Source of the DNA: Promicromonospora iranensis
GTDB taxonomy: Bacteria; Actinomycetota; Actinomycetes; Actinomycetales; Cellulomonadaceae
NCBI RefSeq assembly: GCF_028994805.1
Contig: NZ_JAJQQP010000003.1
Coordinates: forward strand, 33,145 to 97,144
DNA length: 64,000 nt
Direction: 5' to 3'
The notes under the pieces: generated by a model
Databases searched by the model: none
Told to the model about the DNA's origin: nothing
What the model saw: the letters and a program-made list of their open reading frames with translations, nothing else
Program-made: the position numbers and the translations under genes
Shown here: piece after piece, positions 42,230 through 49,764 of the stretch
How positions within the stretch are numbered: position 1 is the first letter of the stretch
How the letters are laid out: each line of letters opens with the position of its first letter

Positions 42230-43017
42230 CAGCCCAGGTCCCACAGGAGCCGGTAGTAGGCGACCCGGTCCCGGTCCTCGTCGATCCCGTACGCCTCGTA
42301 GACCAGGTGGTCGTGGCCGGGGCCGTAGTTCCAGCCCAGGCTGTAGGTCGCGATGGCCAGGTCGGCCCAGCGGTCGGCGACCCCGAGCGCGCCCAGGTCG
42401 ACGTGCCCCGCCCAGCGGCCGTCGTCGGACAGCAGGGTGTTGGGCGCGCAGGCGTCGCCGTGGCAGACGACGAGCCGGTCGTGGTCCGGCGCGTCCTCGA
42501 GGCGGGCGCGTCCCTCGACCGACCAGCCGTCGGACGGATGACCGCCCGCTGCCCGGGCCTCGGCGACGGCCAGCCGGTCCTCGATGCTCCAGGACCAGGG
42601 GCACTCGTCGACGGGGAGGGCGTCGTGGAACGCGCGCAGCCCGGCTCCGATGGCTCGGGCGGCGGTCTCGGGCTCGGCCAGCCAGCGGGGGTCGACGGCG
42701 GAGCGCGCCTCGATCGCTTCCGTCGCCAGCCACTGCGCCTGGTCGTCGGCGCCGACCTCGAGCACGTGCGGCACCGGCGTGTACGGCGCCGCCCACCGCA
42801 TCCGGGCCGCCTCGTCGGCGAGGTCGACACCCTCGATGGTGGCCCGGTCGGTGCGCGGCGCCCACTTCACGAAGCAGGCGTTCGGCTGCGTCGGGCCGGG
42901 GTCGACGCGGAACGTGAGGCCGCCCAGCTCGTTGCTCCAGACCGGCGTGACGAGCCCGTCGCCGGCGAGCTCCCGCACGACGTCGGGCACGGTGATCGCG
43001 TCGGTCGGGATCGTCAT
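42229..43017 (-). CDS. Aminoglycoside-phosphotransferase-fold (APH) kinase, copy 1
   Basis: 262 residues. Catalytic loop VVCHGDACAPNTLL (Asp and Asn) and metal-binding GHVDLGALGVADRWADLA sit in the C-terminal half. The N-lobe has CFVKWAPR for the ATP lysine and a conserved Glu. It belongs to the APH(3')-like branch, but such chromosomal genes phosphorylate varied small molecules, so resistance is not demonstrated. It is a clear paralogue of 44419-45249. It is divergent from the DUF418 gene, with a 172-bp gap. Confidence 0.83.
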   Translation of the reverse strand: MTIPTDAITVPDVVRELAGDGLVTPVWSNELGGLTFRVDPGPTQPNACFVKWAPRTDRATIEGVDLADEAARMRWAAPYTPVPHVLEVGADDQAQWLATEAIEARSAVDPRWLAEPETAARAIGAGLRAFHDALPVDECPWSWSIEDRLAVAEARAAGGHPSDGWSVEGRARLEDAPDHDRLVVCHGDACAPNTLLSDDGRWAGHVDLGALGVADRWADLAIATYSLGWNYGPGHDHLVYEAYGIDEDRDRVAYYRLLWDLG

Positions 43018-43189
43018 GCCGTCAGCGTGCCAGACCCGGCGGCGGGGCCGCGACGTGATCTCCGGGGGCCGGGCAGGGGGAGGCGCAGGGTGCGGGGGCG
43101 TCCAGGTCCTCCGAACGATGTACACGCCGTGGTGGGAGATCGCCCGTCCGGCCGACGACGCGGCGGCCCGGCCGCGCCAGGGTCAGGAC

Positions 43190-44464
43190 ATGCCTGCCAC
43201 CACACCACCGAGCGCGTCATCCGAGCGGACGCCGGAACCGGCGACCACGCCCACGAGCACGGGAGGCCGGATCGCCGCGCTCGACGTGCTGCGCGGGGTG
43301 GCGATCATCGGCACGCTCGCCAGCAACATCTGGATCTTCACCGTGCCCGGCGGCCCGGCGGAGTGGATCTCCGACGGCTTCGCCACCGCGGACCCGGTGC
43401 AGCGGGTGCTGCAGGCGCTGGCCAACGGGAAGTTCCTCGGGCTGCTCACCCTGCTGTTCGGGGTCGGCCTCGAGCTCCAGTACCGGTCGATGGTCCGTCG
43501 CGGCATGCCCTGGCCGGGCCGGTACGTGCTGCGCGCCGGGATCCTGTTCGTCGAGGGCCTGGTGCACTACGTCCTCGTCTTCGAGTTCGACGTCCTGATG
43601 GGCTACGCGATCGCGTCCGTGCTGGCCGCCTACCTGATCGGGCGGAGCGACCGGGTGGTGCGCGCCTGGGGCGGGGCGCTGGCCGGGGTCTTCGTGGCCG
43701 GGATCGTCGGCGTCACGGCGCTGCTCGTGGCCACTGGTGGGTCGGGCGGGGCTGACGGCACCGCGCCGGCCGGCGGCGCCCAGGCCGACGCCGCGACCCT
43801 GTCGACGGCCAGCTGGCTCGACCAGGTGCTGCTGCGGCTCGCGCACATGGAGGTGTTCCGGATCGAGCTGATCCTGATCGTGCCGTCGGCCACGGTGCTG
43901 TTCCTCGTGGGTTCCCGGCTGGTGCGCGCGGGCCTGTTCACGACGACCGAGGGCGGAGCACGGCTGCGCCGCCGGCTCGCGTGGGTGGGCCTGGGCGCGG
44001 GCGTCCCGCTCAACGCGCTGACGACGTGGGCCGGGCCGGACTGGTTCCTCGTGGACCGGTACCTGGTCCCGCCGCTGGTGGCGCTCGGCATCCTGGCGCT
44101 GGGCACCACCCTCGTCAGCAGGGCCCAGGCGCGGGCCGAGACCCGCCCGCAGGGGGCGGCGCAGGCTGTGGGCCGTGGGCCGGGTGCCCTGCTCCGCCGC
44201 GGTGTCGAGGGCGTCGGGCGGACGGCGCTCTCGTGCTACGTGCTGCAGAACGTGCTGGCCTCGGCGCTCTGCTACGACTGGGGGCTGGGGCTCGCCGGTG
44301 GCGGACCCTGGCAGGCCGTGGCGATCTGGGCGGGCATCTCGCTGGCCCTGATGGTCCTGGCGCCGCTCTGGCTGCGGCGGTGGCCGCGCGGGCCCATCGA
44401 GCTGCTGATGCACCGCGTCTACGACGCGCGACGCGTCTCCTCGGCGTCCCACAGCGCCCGGTAG
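43190..44464 (+). CDS. DUF418-family membrane protein
   Basis: 424 residues with a disordered Thr/Pro N-terminus. About ten hydrophobic helices start at RIAALDVLRGVAIIGTLASN, the family's opening motif. The GRTALSCYVLQNVLAS and GPIELLMHRVYDAR blocks mark the C-terminal DUF418 domain. Related proteins are membrane acyltransferase-like; no activity is known. The ATG at 43190 follows GTCAGGAC. Its 3' end overlaps the convergent second APH gene by 46 bp. Confidence 0.87.
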   Translation: MPATTPPSASSERTPEPATTPTSTGGRIAALDVLRGVAIIGTLASNIWIFTVPGGPAEWISDGFATADPVQRVLQALANGKFLGLLTLLFGVGLELQYRSMVRRGMPWPGRYVLRAGILFVEGLVHYVLVFEFDVLMGYAIASVLAAYLIGRSDRVVRAWGGALAGVFVAGIVGVTALLVATGGSGGADGTAPAGGAQADAATLSTASWLDQVLLRLAHMEVFRIELILIVPSATVLFLVGSRLVRAGLFTTTEGGARLRRRLAWVGLGAGVPLNALTTWAGPDWFLVDRYLVPPLVALGILALGTTLVSRAQARAETRPQGAAQAVGRGPGALLRRGVEGVGRTALSCYVLQNVLASALCYDWGLGLAGGGPWQAVAIWAGISLALMVLAPLWLRRWPRGPIELLMHRVYDARRVSSASHSAR

Positions 44465-45249
44465 TACGTGGTGCGTTCGTGGTCGGGCGCCACGCCGTAG
44501 GCCGCGAGCACCAGCGGTTCCAGCCCGGGGCCGTAGCGGCGCGTGACGCTGCGTGTGGTCACCGCGATGTCGGACCAGCGGTCGGCGACCCCCATGTCCC
44601 CGATGTCGACGTGGGCCGCGAACCGGCCGACATGGTCGAGGAGGGTGTTCGGCACCGTGGCGTCACCGTGGCACACGACCGCCCGGTCGACGGGCGGCGG
44701 GGACTCGAGGGCGAGCGGGGTCGTCGCGCGCTGCGCGGTGCCGAGCGGGGCCGTCGGCGCCGCCGTCAGGGCCGCCACGCGAGTCTCGGCGGTGCGGACG
44801 AACGGGCAGGTGTCCGTGGGCAGCGCGTCGTGGAAGCGGCGCAGGCCGATGCCGATCGCCACCGCGGCGCGCTGGGCCAGGCGGCGCCAGCGGGGCTCGA
44901 TGGCCGACGCCGCCACCGCGCCGCCGATCTCGACCGCCGCCGTGAGCAGCCACGAGCCCCGGGCGTCCCGCCCGACGTCCAGCACCCGGGGGACCGGCGC
45001 GAACGAGGCTGCCCAGACCAGGCGGTCGGCCTCGGCGAGCGGGTCGGGGCACGCGGCGCCGTGGGGCACCCACTTGAGGTACGAGCTCCGGCGGGTGCAC
45101 GTCTCCTCGAGCCGGACGGTGAGGCCGCCGTACTCGTTGCGCCACACCGGCACGACCGTCGCTCCGGACCGCAGCCTGCGGGCCACGGCATGGACGACGG
45201 ACGGCACTTCGACGGGCGTCGGTCTGATGCCGACGAGCGCGTTCGACAC
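44419..45249 (-). CDS. Aminoglycoside-phosphotransferase-fold (APH) kinase, copy 2
   Basis: 276 residues with catalytic loop VVCHGDATVPNTLL and AHVDIGDMGVADRWSDIAV. It aligns with copy 1 over its whole length, including VPVWRNEYGGLTVRL versus VTPVWSNELGGLTFR and the YYRALWD versus YYRLLWD end. The GTG at 45249 has GGAG five bases upstream. The two copies flank the DUF418 gene, suggesting an old duplication. The substrate is unknown. Confidence 0.82.
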   Translation of the reverse strand: MSNALVGIRPTPVEVPSVVHAVARRLRSGATVVPVWRNEYGGLTVRLEETCTRRSSYLKWVPHGAACPDPLAEADRLVWAASFAPVPRVLDVGRDARGSWLLTAAVEIGGAVAASAIEPRWRRLAQRAAVAIGIGLRRFHDALPTDTCPFVRTAETRVAALTAAPTAPLGTAQRATTPLALESPPPVDRAVVCHGDATVPNTLLDHVGRFAAHVDIGDMGVADRWSDIAVTTRSVTRRYGPGLEPLVLAAYGVAPDHERTTYYRALWDAEETRRAS

Positions 45250-45323
45250 GACTCCATCGTCCCATAGAGCGGGTGAAAAAGTGCTCCTGGTTCGCGCTGT
45301 CCCGGGGCACTGGGCAACATCGC

Positions 45324-45368
45324 GAGGCCGGGTGCCCGCGCGCAGGTCGGCGTCGGGCACCCGGCCTC
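45324..45368 (-). terminator. Perfect 15-bp hairpin after the first LPMO gene
   Basis: The arms at 45324-45338 and 45354-45368 are perfectly complementary with a 15-nt loop, 22 bp past the LPMO stop. Confidence 0.8.
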
Positions 45369-45389
45369 CGGGCGGTCCAGGTCCTCGGG

Positions 45390-46025
45390 TCAGACGGCGC
45401 TCAGCCCGCCCCCGACACGCACGGCGCCCGGCAGGCCGGAACCGGCAGCGGCCCCCGACGGTGCCGCGGCCGCCGCGCCCGTCACCGTGATGTCGACGCA
45501 CTGGTAGAAGGCGTTCACGGTGTCGGCGATGTTCCAGCGGGCCAGGATGGTGTGGTCACCGGCGGGGAGGCCGGTCAGGGTGTGCTCGACGGTTGCCCCG
45601 GGCTGCGCGCCGCCGCCGTCCACGGTCTTGACGAGCTGGCCGTCCACGAAGTACTCCCAGGTGGCCGTGGAGTGGCGGGCCGTGATCTGCCAGCGGAACG
45701 TCGTGTCGCTGCCGACGGTCGTGCGCGGCCAGGGCAGCGAGTCGTCGTCGACGACGGTGAAGCCGCCGCCGCCCGAGCACTGCGTCGAGCCCTTGGGCGC
45801 CTCGACGCTCTGCGGCTCGTACTGGAGGCCGCCGCAGTCGAAGCTCACCGTGCCCGTGGCGCAGTGGTCCGCACGGCTGGGCGGGCTGGTGATCCAGCCG
45901 TGGGCCTGCGCCTGCGGCAGGAGGGCGCCCGGGGAGGCGACGAGGAACCCGCCGGCGAGTGCCACGGCCGCGAGGGCGGTGAGCAGGGGTCGGGTGCGGG
46001 AGGTGGCTGAGCGTGCACGGTTCAC
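45390..46025 (-). CDS. AA10 lytic polysaccharide monooxygenase, copy 1
   Basis: A secreted copper enzyme that oxidatively breaks chitin or cellulose chains. The 211-residue precursor has a signal peptide ending QAQA, so the mature protein begins with H42 (HGWITSPPSR), the first copper ligand. The second histidine is about H118 (TARHSTATWEYF), and the axial aromatic region is ARWNIADTVNAFYQC. Four or more cysteines suggest disulfides. It is a single domain of about 170 residues with no carbohydrate-binding module. The GTG at 46025 follows GGAAGG at seven bases. A TTGTCA-N17-TAGGTT promoter lies at 46118-46146. Confidence 0.92.
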   Translation of the reverse strand: MNRARSATSRTRPLLTALAAVALAGGFLVASPGALLPQAQAHGWITSPPSRADHCATGTVSFDCGGLQYEPQSVEAPKGSTQCSGGGGFTVVDDDSLPWPRTTVGSDTTFRWQITARHSTATWEYFVDGQLVKTVDGGGAQPGATVEHTLTGLPAGDHTILARWNIADTVNAFYQCVDITVTGAAAAAPSGAAAGSGLPGAVRVGGGLSAV

Positions 46026-46117
46026 GGTGATGCCTTCCGTCTGCGGATACGGCTGACGGTGTGAGCGAGGCCCCGAAGGAGCGACCTCGCCGTACCGGGT
46101 GAAATTGCTGTGCCCTG

Positions 46118-46146
46118 AACCTAGGAAATGTTCGCGTTGCTGACAA
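46118..46146 (-). promoter_or_regulatory. Promoter of LPMO copy 1
   Basis: On the minus strand TTGTCA (46146-46141) and TAGGTT (46123-46118) are 17 bp apart, about 93 bp before the GTG start. The bases just before the -10 box (TTCC) match those of copy 2. The rest of the 284-bp gap holds the copy 2 terminator and nothing else I can support. Confidence 0.6.
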
Positions 46147-46223
46147 TGAGGGTGAATTCGTACGCGGATCCCCGTATTTCTCCCGACGGCCGACCACCAC
46201 GGGGCGTCGTCACCCACGGCCGG

Positions 46224-46271
46224 CAGCACGAACGGCTGGTGCCCGACGTCGGACACCAGCCGTTCGTGCTG
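46224..46271 (-). terminator. Perfect 18-bp hairpin after LPMO copy 2
   Basis: The arms at 46224-46241 and 46254-46271 are perfectly complementary. The 12-nt loop is itself nearly palindromic (CCGACGTCGG). It lies 39 bp past the stop of copy 2 and upstream of the copy 1 promoter. Confidence 0.82.
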
Positions 46272-46309
46272 CTCCGTGCTGCGTGCTCAGCGGCTCTTCC
46301 GCGGACGCG

Positions 46310-46939
46310 TCAGAGGTGCATCGCCAGCTGGCGCCCGCCGACGCTCCGCGGCTCGGTGTCGACCGCGGTCGTGCCCGCGACCGCGCTGCCGCTGCGGACG
46401 TTCACGTCCATGCAGGCGTAGAACGCCATGGCGGTGTCGTACACGTTCCACCGGGCGAGGATCGTGTGGTTGCCGCTCGGCAGGCCCGACAGCGTGTGGG
46501 TGACCGTCGGAGGCGGTGTGGCGCCGTTGTCGTTCACCGTCTTGAAGAGCCGGCCGTCCACGAAGTACTCCCAGCTGGCCGTGCGGTGGAAGGCGGTCAG
46601 CGTCCACTGGAACGTGTGCGTGCTGCCGATGCTCGTGCGCGGCCAGGCGAGCGAGCTGTTGTCGAGAGTGGTGAAGCGGCTGCCGCCGGAGCAGAGCATC
46701 GACCCCTTCGGGGCCTCGACGCTCTGCGGCTCCCACTCGACGCCGTTGCAGGACCAGCTCACGGTCCGCTTGGCGCAGTGGTCCTGCCGGCTGGGCGGCG
46801 ACACGACCCAGCCGTGGGCCTCGGCGCTCGGCGTCATGGACCTCGGGGCGGCGACCAGCGCCGTCAGGGTCAGGGCTACGACGGCGAGAACGCCGAGCAG
46901 GACTCGGGTGACGGGCGTACGCAGTGCGGTGACTCTCAT
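46310..46939 (-). CDS. AA10 lytic polysaccharide monooxygenase, copy 2
   Basis: A 209-residue precursor whose signal peptide ends PSAEA, giving mature H42 (HGWVVSPPSR). The second ligand is about H118 (TAFHRTASWEYF), at the same position as in copy 1, and ARWNVYDTAMAFYAC is the axial region. Cysteine spacing matches copy 1. Loops differ (VDDDSLPWPR versus LDNSSLAWPR), which may tune substrate or regioselectivity. The ATG at 46939 follows GAGGTGA. It has its own promoter and terminator, so the two genes are separate transcripts. Confidence 0.92.
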   Translation of the reverse strand: MRVTALRTPVTRVLLGVLAVVALTLTALVAAPRSMTPSAEAHGWVVSPPSRQDHCAKRTVSWSCNGVEWEPQSVEAPKGSMLCSGGSRFTTLDNSSLAWPRTSIGSTHTFQWTLTAFHRTASWEYFVDGRLFKTVNDNGATPPPTVTHTLSGLPSGNHTILARWNVYDTAMAFYACMDVNVRSGSAVAGTTAVDTEPRSVGGRQLAMHL

Positions 46940-47010
46940 GGGGCTCACCTCGGTGTGTGGAGTTGGATGTTTCCTGGACTGCTCCTGTGTGCTGGGGTGC
47001 GACGTCATCG

Positions 47011-47039
47011 ACGCTAGGAAGCGGGCGGCCCCACGACAA
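47011..47039 (-). promoter_or_regulatory. Promoter of LPMO copy 2
   Basis: On the minus strand TTGTCG (47039-47034) and TAGCGT (47016-47011) are 17 bp apart, the same layout as copy 1, with TTCC again before the -10 box. Confidence 0.58.
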
Positions 47040-47091
47040 GTGGGGCAACTACCTACGCAGAGCAGCCGACTACGCAGGACAGGCCGGCCGC

Positions 47092-47117
47092 TCCGGAGAT
47101 CAGGTCCGGAGATCAGG
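47092..47117 (+). repeat. Tandem duplication of 13 bp
   Basis: TCCGGAGATCAGG occurs twice head to tail (47092-47104, 47105-47117) in the 257-bp gap between LPMO copy 2 and the divergent CPBP gene. Apart from this repeat and the LPMO promoter I see nothing in the gap. Confidence 0.85.
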
Positions 47118-47196
47118 GACCGCGCAGGCGGGATCAGGGGCAGCACAGGGGAGTCCCCGATGCGGCAGGCGTCCGGCCGGCAGAAGACTGGCCACC

Positions 47197-48018
47197 ATGC
47201 CCTCCAGCTCCGAGTCCCGCGCCGCCGTGGTGGCGGTGGTCACCGCTTTCGTCCTGATGACCGCGCTGTGCGTCCCGTTCCTCCTCACCGACCACGACGT
47301 GCCGACCGCCGTCGTCCTGGCCGGCCGGTACGTCCCGGCCCTCGCGAGCCTGGTCGCGATCCTGGCGGTGCTCGGGCGCGGGCACCTGGTCCGGCTCTGG
47401 CGGCTGCGGCCGGCGTCGCCGCGCGAGCTGTTCGCCTCCTACGGGCTGGCGCTCGCGGTGATGGTCCCGGCGCTCGTCGCCCCGGCGCTGGCGGGCCTGG
47501 CGGTCGGCGCCGAGCTCAAGCCCGCCGGTGTGCTGCTGGCCGCGGTGCCGATGATCGTGCTGGGCACCGTCCTGTTCGCGCTCTCGACCTTCGGCGAGGA
47601 GGTCCTGTGGCGGGGCCAGCTCCAGACGGCGCTTCGTCACCTGGGCTTCTGGCGCTCGTCGTTGCTCGTCGGCGTGATCTGGATGGTCTGGCACCTGCCG
47701 CTGCACCTCACCTACCTGTCGGTGGGGGCGCTGACGGGCGAGCAGGTCGTCGCGTCCACCCTCGGCATCGCGGCCTGGGCTCCGCTCCTCGCCGCCCTGG
47801 TCGAGCGGCGCGGCACCATCTGGCCCGCCGTGCTTGCCCACGCGGTGCCGCTCTCGTCACTGCAGCTGCTGGCGGACCCGTCGGTTCAGGGCCCGGTGCC
47901 GTTCTGGACCGTGACCGTGGCCAGCTGGGTGGCGCTGCTCGTCGCGGCGCTGGTCGTCTGGGACCGGGGGTCGGCGGCCGTGCCGAGCACCGTGTCGCAG
48001 ACCGCGACCAGCCGGTAG
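47197..48018 (+). CDS. CPBP-family intramembrane metalloprotease
   Basis: 273 residues with eight hydrophobic helices. The Abi/CAAX-protease motif 1 is FGEEVLWRGQLQ (EExxxR). Motif 2 is VGVIWMVWHLPLHL, and a late His sits in WPAVLAHAVPLSS. It probably cleaves a membrane-embedded peptide; family members give bacteriocin immunity or process signals. The ATG at 47197 has AAGACT seven bases before it and no ribosome binding site. Its last 133 bp overlap the convergent gene 47886-49013. Confidence 0.85.
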   Translation: MPSSSESRAAVVAVVTAFVLMTALCVPFLLTDHDVPTAVVLAGRYVPALASLVAILAVLGRGHLVRLWRLRPASPRELFASYGLALAVMVPALVAPALAGLAVGAELKPAGVLLAAVPMIVLGTVLFALSTFGEEVLWRGQLQTALRHLGFWRSSLLVGVIWMVWHLPLHLTYLSVGALTGEQVVASTLGIAAWAPLLAALVERRGTIWPAVLAHAVPLSSLQLLADPSVQGPVPFWTVTVASWVALLVAALVVWDRGSAAVPSTVSQTATSR

Positions 48019-49013
48019 CGGAGGTCGTCGGACCGCCGGGCGAAGTCGCGCTGCCGCCGCACGTACTCGGCCTTGCCCTGTGGTGTCTCGATCTCGACGG
48101 CGTCGACCCCGTACGCGGACACGTCGTACGGCGAGGCGGCCATGTCGGTCCAGCGGATGTCGCGGGCCAGCTCGAACGCGTCCAGCAGCAGGTCGCCGGG
48201 AACGGCCGGGCCGAGCTTGAGGCACCACTTGTACAGATCCATGTTGGCGTGCAGGCAGCCCGGCTGCTCCATGCCGACCTGCGCGGCGCGGGTGGGCTGC
48301 AGCTGGTTGCGCCCCGTGGCCTCCGGCGTGAAGAACCGGAACGCGTCGAAGTGCGAGCAGCGCACCGGGTTCGCCTCGACCACGGAGTCGGTGCCCGCGT
48401 GCCCGAGCCGCAGCGGCAGCGGGTGCCGCTGGTCGCGTCCCGCCTCGCGGTCGCGGTAGACCATCGCCCACTCGTGGAGACCGAAGCAGCCGAACGTCCC
48501 CGGGCGCGACGCCGTCGCCGACAGCAGGTCGCGCACGTAGCGCACGGTGTCACCGCGGTCGGCGAGGAAGGCGGCGACGTCGAGCGTGACCGTGTCGAGC
48601 GTGACCGTGTCGCGGGTGCGGGCGTCGCCGGCCGCGCTCCGGGTGGCCGTGTGCCACCGCCACGAGCGGCGGTCCTCCGGGCCGGGTGCGTCGTCCGCGG
48701 CGGTGGCGCCCTCGCCGTCGGGCAGCAGGAGCGTGACGCCGGCGCCCGGGTGCCAGCGGCGCAGGTGCGTGAGCCGGGTCGGGTAGTACGTGAAGAGGAA
48801 GTCCTCGATCGCGTGCTTGCGGCCGGCGTCGCGGGCCTCGCGCCAGACGGCGGTGAGGGCGTCCGCCCGCTCGGCGTGCGCGTCCGCGAGGGGCTGCCAC
48901 TCCTCGGGGCGCAGCACCCGGGCCGGACTCGCACCGGCCTCGCGCACGACAGGTTCGTGCCCGACGGCGTCGGGCGCACCGGGCGCGACCGGCTCGCCAA
49001 GGGCTGTGCTCAC
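47886..49013 (-). CDS. Conserved actinobacterial protein annotated as 3-methyladenine DNA glycosylase
   Basis: 375 residues matching a conserved actinobacterial family by its blocks AIEDFLFTYYPTRLTHLRRW, FGCFGLHEWAMVYR, RCSHFDAFRFFTPEA, PGCLHANMDLYKWCLKLGP, ELARDIRWTDMAASPYDV and IETPQGKAEYVRRQRDF. This family is usually labelled 3-methyladenine DNA glycosylase. I see no helix-hairpin-helix or AlkA/Tag catalytic motif, so that function is doubtful. The GTG at 49013 has TACCCT six bases upstream (leaderless). The last 30 residues are a Ser/Thr/Gln tail read entirely from the overlap with the CPBP gene. Confidence 0.7.
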   Translation of the reverse strand: MSTALGEPVAPGAPDAVGHEPVVREAGASPARVLRPEEWQPLADAHAERADALTAVWREARDAGRKHAIEDFLFTYYPTRLTHLRRWHPGAGVTLLLPDGEGATAADDAPGPEDRRSWRWHTATRSAAGDARTRDTVTLDTVTLDVAAFLADRGDTVRYVRDLLSATASRPGTFGCFGLHEWAMVYRDREAGRDQRHPLPLRLGHAGTDSVVEANPVRCSHFDAFRFFTPEATGRNQLQPTRAAQVGMEQPGCLHANMDLYKWCLKLGPAVPGDLLLDAFELARDIRWTDMAASPYDVSAYGVDAVEIETPQGKAEYVRRQRDFARRSDDLRYRLVAVCDTVLGTAADPRSQTTSAATSSATQLATVTVQNGTGP

Positions 49014-49061
49014 CGGTCCAGGGTAAGTCCGGTCCAGCACTCTTCGAGGGCGGCTGAAGCG

Positions 49062-49138
49062 CCACACGCCGCCGTCCTGGTCGCCACGAAGGCTCGAACC
49101 CCGGTGTGTGGTGCCAACGCTCTGCTACCCATGATGTG
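49062..49138 (-). pseudogene. Degenerate tRNA-like remnant (tentative)
   Basis: On the minus strand a GGAGCAC start, a GGTAGCAGAGCG D-arm-like block and a T-arm CGGGG-TTCGAGC-CTTCG (pairs with two G-U wobbles) occur in order and near-tRNA spacing. The anticodon arm is not intact and the 3' acceptor strand does not pair. It lies directly upstream of the AbiE pair, where integration scars are plausible, but it may be chance. Confidence 0.25.
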
Positions 49139-49142
49139 CTCC

Positions 49143-49158
49143 TACCTGTATACAGGTA
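49143..49158. promoter_or_regulatory. 16-bp perfect palindrome, probable AbiEi autoregulatory operator
   Basis: TACCTGTATACAGGTA lies 33 bp before the antitoxin start, overlapping its likely promoter. AbiEi antitoxins are known to repress their own operons by binding inverted repeats, so this is a direct candidate site. Confidence 0.75.
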
Positions 49159-49191
49159 CCCTTGAGGTGTAAGCAGTTAGGAGTCCAGGTC

Positions 49192-49764
49192 ATGGTGTCC
49201 TCTTCGGTCGTGCTGACTCTTGACGACGCGCGTGCTGCCGGGCTGCGCAAGGACCAGGTGTATCGCATGGTTGAGAGCGGTGAGCTGGAGCGGGTTGCGA
49301 GGGGTGTGTTCATCCGTCCAGACCGGATCGATCCGACATTGGTTCCTCTCGCGGCGGCTACGGCGCTCCGACCTCGAGCGACGATGTGTCTGACCAGCGC
49401 GTTGGTCCACCATGGGCTGAGCGATGCGATTCCGTTCGGTCCGGACGTTGCCCTGCCGCGAGGAGTTCGTCGGCCGGCGGGATTCGATCACGTGACCTGG
49501 CACAGCTTCGATCCCGCGACGTTCGACATCGGGCGCATCAGACTGGCTGATACGGACGATCTGGAGTTGTGGGTCTACTCCGCCGAGCGCACCATAGTCG
49601 ACAGCTTCCGCCTGGCGCATCGCGAAGGCCTTGATGCTGCCCGTACAGCGCTACGCCGCTGGGTACGCCAGCGGGGGAACTCACCTGCTGCCCTTCTCAC
49701 GACGGCTGGCGCGTTCCCGCAGTCCTTGCCTCGCATTCGACAAGCCCTGGAGATTCTGCTGTGA
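49192..49764 (+). CDS. abiEi: AbiEi-family type IV antitoxin / transcriptional regulator
   Basis: 190 residues. The N-terminal winged helix (VVLTLDDARAAGLRKDQVYR then GELERVARGVFIRPD) is the AbiEi DNA-binding domain. The C-terminal part (RATMCLTSALVHHGLSD... VYSAERTIVDSFRLAH... ALRRWVRQRG) is the antitoxin domain. It should neutralise the AbiEii toxin and repress the operon at 49143-49158. The ATG at 49192 has TTAGGAG about eight bases upstream. Base use is visibly less GC-rich than in the neighbours, which suggests acquisition. Confidence 0.88.
   Translation: MVSSSVVLTLDDARAAGLRKDQVYRMVESGELERVARGVFIRPDRIDPTLVPLAAATALRPRATMCLTSALVHHGLSDAIPFGPDVALPRGVRRPAGFDHVTWHSFDPATFDIGRIRLADTDDLELWVYSAERTIVDSFRLAHREGLDAARTALRRWVRQRGNSPAALLTTAGAFPQSLPRIRQALEILL

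Noticed and set aside
42229-45249. Calling the two APH-fold genes antibiotic-resistance determinants
   Set aside because: The fold and catalytic residues are clear but chromosomal APH-like kinases have many substrates. Nothing in the context indicates drug resistance.
25728-46271. Shared GGTGCCCGACG-like sequence in the hairpins at 25728-25785, 45324-45368 and 46224-46271
   Set aside because: The 11-14-base match looked like a repeat family. But similar strings occur in coding regions (for example near 436), the surrounding stem sequences differ, and chance in GC-rich DNA is likely.
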